Program-made: the position numbers and the translations under genes
Origin: Saccoglossus kowalevskii
Taxonomy: Eukaryota > Hemichordata > Enteropneusta > Harrimaniidae
Length of the DNA stretch: 36,016 nucleotides
Direction of reading: 5' to 3'
Assembly: GCF_000003605.2 (NCBI RefSeq)
Contig: NW_003144786.1
Span: 1,695,110 to 1,731,125, forward strand
Notes under the pieces: generated by a model
Told to the model about the DNA's origin: nothing
The model's input: only the letters and a program-made list of their open reading frames with translations
The model's database searches: none
Shown here: positions 33,721 to 36,016 of the stretch, in pieces
How the letters are laid out: every line of letters begins with the position of its first letter
Numbering within the stretch: the first letter of the stretch is position 1

Positions 33721-35474
33721 ACTGCTGTACAATTAGTAATATGAATTACTGGTGAATAAAAGACAGTCTCTCAGAGTTTTATCTCAGATCAGACTGTTGT
33801 CCAATGAGCATGAATTGAAAATAGTATTGTACATTGCATGATTCAGTGTGTCAGATAGCAATATTAACTTTATGGATTACAGCCGCTATCTTTGATGCCA
33901 GATCGTTTGTTACGCTTCTTTGGAAATACAGATGAAACTAGGACTGCTTCACTTATCTTTTCCACCTCAATAAACTAACATATCGCTATAAATAATTGAG
34001 ACTTGTTATCTTCTGATGGTGATTATCGTAGGGAATATTATTAATATTTTGCAAGTGACATCCTGTTTTCCACAGTAATACATTAATGCCACTTTCTTTA
34101 ATTAGTTTCATTCCTGAAGCCGGGATTAGGAATGGCCACATGAATTTTGGTGTCCGATAAGGCCTTGTTATTTAAGCCTGCAGACTCTCCATATGTGTTA
34201 TGGCAGCTGGTTCTAAAGCTCTGATAATCAATAGTGACCACACTTTCACTTTGTAGATAAAAAGTCATTGTAACTAAAATATTTAGTTATTTGGATATTT
34301 ATGCAAATGAACATTACACCTGAAAGATGACCAAATGTTAGTTACTAATAGGCAGATCCAGAATTTGATTTTACTTGCTTTGCTTCTTTTTTAACAAGAA
34401 AAAAATAAAGAAAGCCACTTTAATATTGTGCTCATTACCTCATTAGTTTTATGCTAATTTTTTCACTTAGTCAATAGAGGGAGCCCTTATTATTCACAGT
34501 CTGCTGACCATGCTTCATAACCCTCAGTCCCAAAGCTTTTTAATTGAATATCTGAGTGATGTTAAGTAATTGTAAACTCAGTGTAAATATTCTACATTCT
34601 TTTATATAGAATCACTTTTCAGTCAGGGTTGGTTGGTTTCACTTCCTCAAAGTATTGAAATGATGTTGTTCCAAAGAAATCTTTCAGTGCAATCTGCACA
34701 CAATAATTACATAGCTCAAATTTTTTTTTTTTTAAAAATGTTTCAATTCAGGAAAAAAAAAACTATGATATTTTTTTTTTATTAAGTGCAATATCAACAC
34801 ACTGACAGTCATAACCACCATAATATGCTGCCCAAGATGAACAGATTCAAACAAGTGGCTACCAATGTGTTACTATATTAGGTAACCTAAGGTAATCATT
34901 TTACAGCAATTTGAGTTGTAAATTGTGATGATAGAACCTAATTAGATGTTAATGAGAGCATTAAATGCTACTGCATTTCAATTTGTGGAGATTCATGTAC
35001 CTACTTAATTAGTATGGCATATATAAACTTTTCATTTCTGTATGTATAAGATTTGGTGTTCGGTTTCCATGACAAACCAGTAACTGAATATGTAAACGTG
35101 AATATGTGTGCATCTCATTCATTTTGAACAATGTCTTTATGATCCAAACCTGTTCCCTCACCATAGCAACACTGAAAATGATTTACACTGTACAAATTTA
35201 TAACCATGGCTACACACCTATGAATAACTTATAATATTAAGTGGTCTTTCCTATTTAGAAAATCTCATACAATTGACATATTTAATGGTTTATTGAATCA
35301 TTTTTGAAAGATCTTGATTGTTTCAGGGGCTATGAATGGAGTTGCAGGTTGCACATACCTGTGTACTTATCTGTTGGCAGACATGCATTATAAAATCAGG
35401 GATCTTGGGCAGTCTTTTTCAGACAGATGCTTGCAAATATCTTGTAGACTGATTTGTCAATGTAGACAGAAGAT
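33721..35474. other. Non-coding stretch, no gene seen
   Basis: T13 at 34721-34733, A10 at 34753-34762 and T10 at 34771-34780 lie close together and could fold. An octamer is at 34301. Near X-boxes are at 35063-35076 and 35157-35170. AATATTA-t-TAATATT is an odd palindrome near 34036-34050. The plus frame at 35314-35514 runs into the repeat array and is not a gene. Confidence 0.45.
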
Positions 35475-35504
35475 CTGTCACATATCCATATATACTACTG
35501 TCCG

Positions 35505-36016
35505 GTCTGTATAGGAAAACATGTGATCAGTCACATATCCACATACACTTTCTTGTCTGTACAGGAAAACATGTGATCAGTCACATATCCACATACACTT
35601 TCTTGTCTGTATAGGAAAACATGTGATCAGTCACATATCCACATACACTTTCTTGTCTGTATAGGAAAACATGTGATCAGTCACATATCCACATACACTT
35701 TCTTGTCTGTATAGGAAAACATGTGATCAGTCACATATCCACATACACTTGTCTGTATTAGAAAACATGTGATCAGTCACATACCCACATACACTTTCTT
35801 GTCTGTATAGGAAAACATGTGATCAGTCACATATCCACATATCTACATACACTTTCTTGTCTGTATAGGAAAACATGTGATCAGTCACATATCCACATAC
35901 ACTTTCTTGTCTGTATAGGAAAACATGTGATCAGTCACATATCCACATACACTTTCTTGTCTGTATAGGAAAACATGTGATCAGTCACATATCCACATAT
36001 CCACATACACTTTCTT
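35505..36016. repeat. 50-bp tandem array, cut by the window end
   Basis: Ten units start at 35505, 35555, 35605, 35655, 35705, 35751, 35801, 35859, 35909 and 35959. Most are exactly 50 bp; one is 46 bp and two are 58 bp with an extra 8-bp ATATCTAC or ATCCACAT. Each begins GTCTGTATAGGAAAACATG, contains ATGTGA-tcag-TCACAT (6-bp arms) and ends CACTTTCTT. A degenerate start is visible from about 35476. Copies are nearly identical, so the array is young. It continues beyond the window. Confidence 0.97.

Noticed and set aside
35519-35545. CRP-type operator (TGTGA...TCACA)
   Set aside because: The gap is four rather than six bases and the DNA is plainly eukaryotic.
35505-35980. CRISPR-like array at the right end
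   Set aside because: Whole 50-bp units repeat without variable spacers, so it is a plain tandem repeat.

Overview
The window looks like about 36 kb of non-coding nuclear DNA from a metazoan, most likely a marine invertebrate. It is strongly A+T-rich, and CpG appears depleted outside a few patches. No reading frame exceeds about 110 codons on either strand, and none is recognisable as a protein family. There are no operons, bacterial signals, rRNA, convincing intact tRNA or CRISPR arrays. The 8-bp palindrome TACATGTA occurs at least 25 times, a word-usage habit I associate with marine invertebrate genomes. The phylum cannot be fixed from this sequence alone. The DNA reads as a long intron or intergenic region.

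What can be annotated is repeats and mobile-element relics. From left to right: a 49-bp tandem array (3641-4030) bracketed by two diverged copies of a longer unit; a cluster of perfect hairpins (4839-4947); a ~1-kb transposon-like element with 24-bp terminal inverted repeats (6939-7949) that is clearly richer in CpG than its flanks; a 2.2-kb minisatellite of ~48-57-bp units with higher-order structure (10061-12283); a probable retroelement 3' end on the minus strand with an (ATTT)5 tail (12414-12700); a foldback element (14831-14966) with a likely relative at 32169-32280; a minus-strand tRNA-derived SINE (about 17787-18035) and a second, weaker tRNA-like relic (22001-22073); a two-copy 110-bp duplication (24344-24563); a ~53-bp array rich in TTTGACCT (25550-25855); a CRE-like inverted repeat (26201-26234); small inverted-repeat elements (27511-27645, 30431-30575); a three-member dispersed short repeat (15135, 31607, 32545); a second retroelement-like 3' tail (33552-33583); and a 50-bp array (35505-36016) that runs off the right edge.

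The only gene-like signals are weak. One is a 120-bp, 40-codon minus-strand candidate exon (15270-15389) ending in a consensus CAG|GTGAGT donor. The other is a plus-strand 66-codon ORF (15470-15670) between an acceptor-like tract and an AATAAA. Neither is identified. Sequence words matching RFX X-boxes, POU octamers, CREB/ATF sites and nuclear-receptor DR1 sites occur at notable density, so a regulatory role for parts of the region is possible, but this is inference. I found no convincing new multi-gene system. The most interesting objects are the 1-kb inverted-repeat element, the hairpin cluster, the foldback family and the structured minisatellites.
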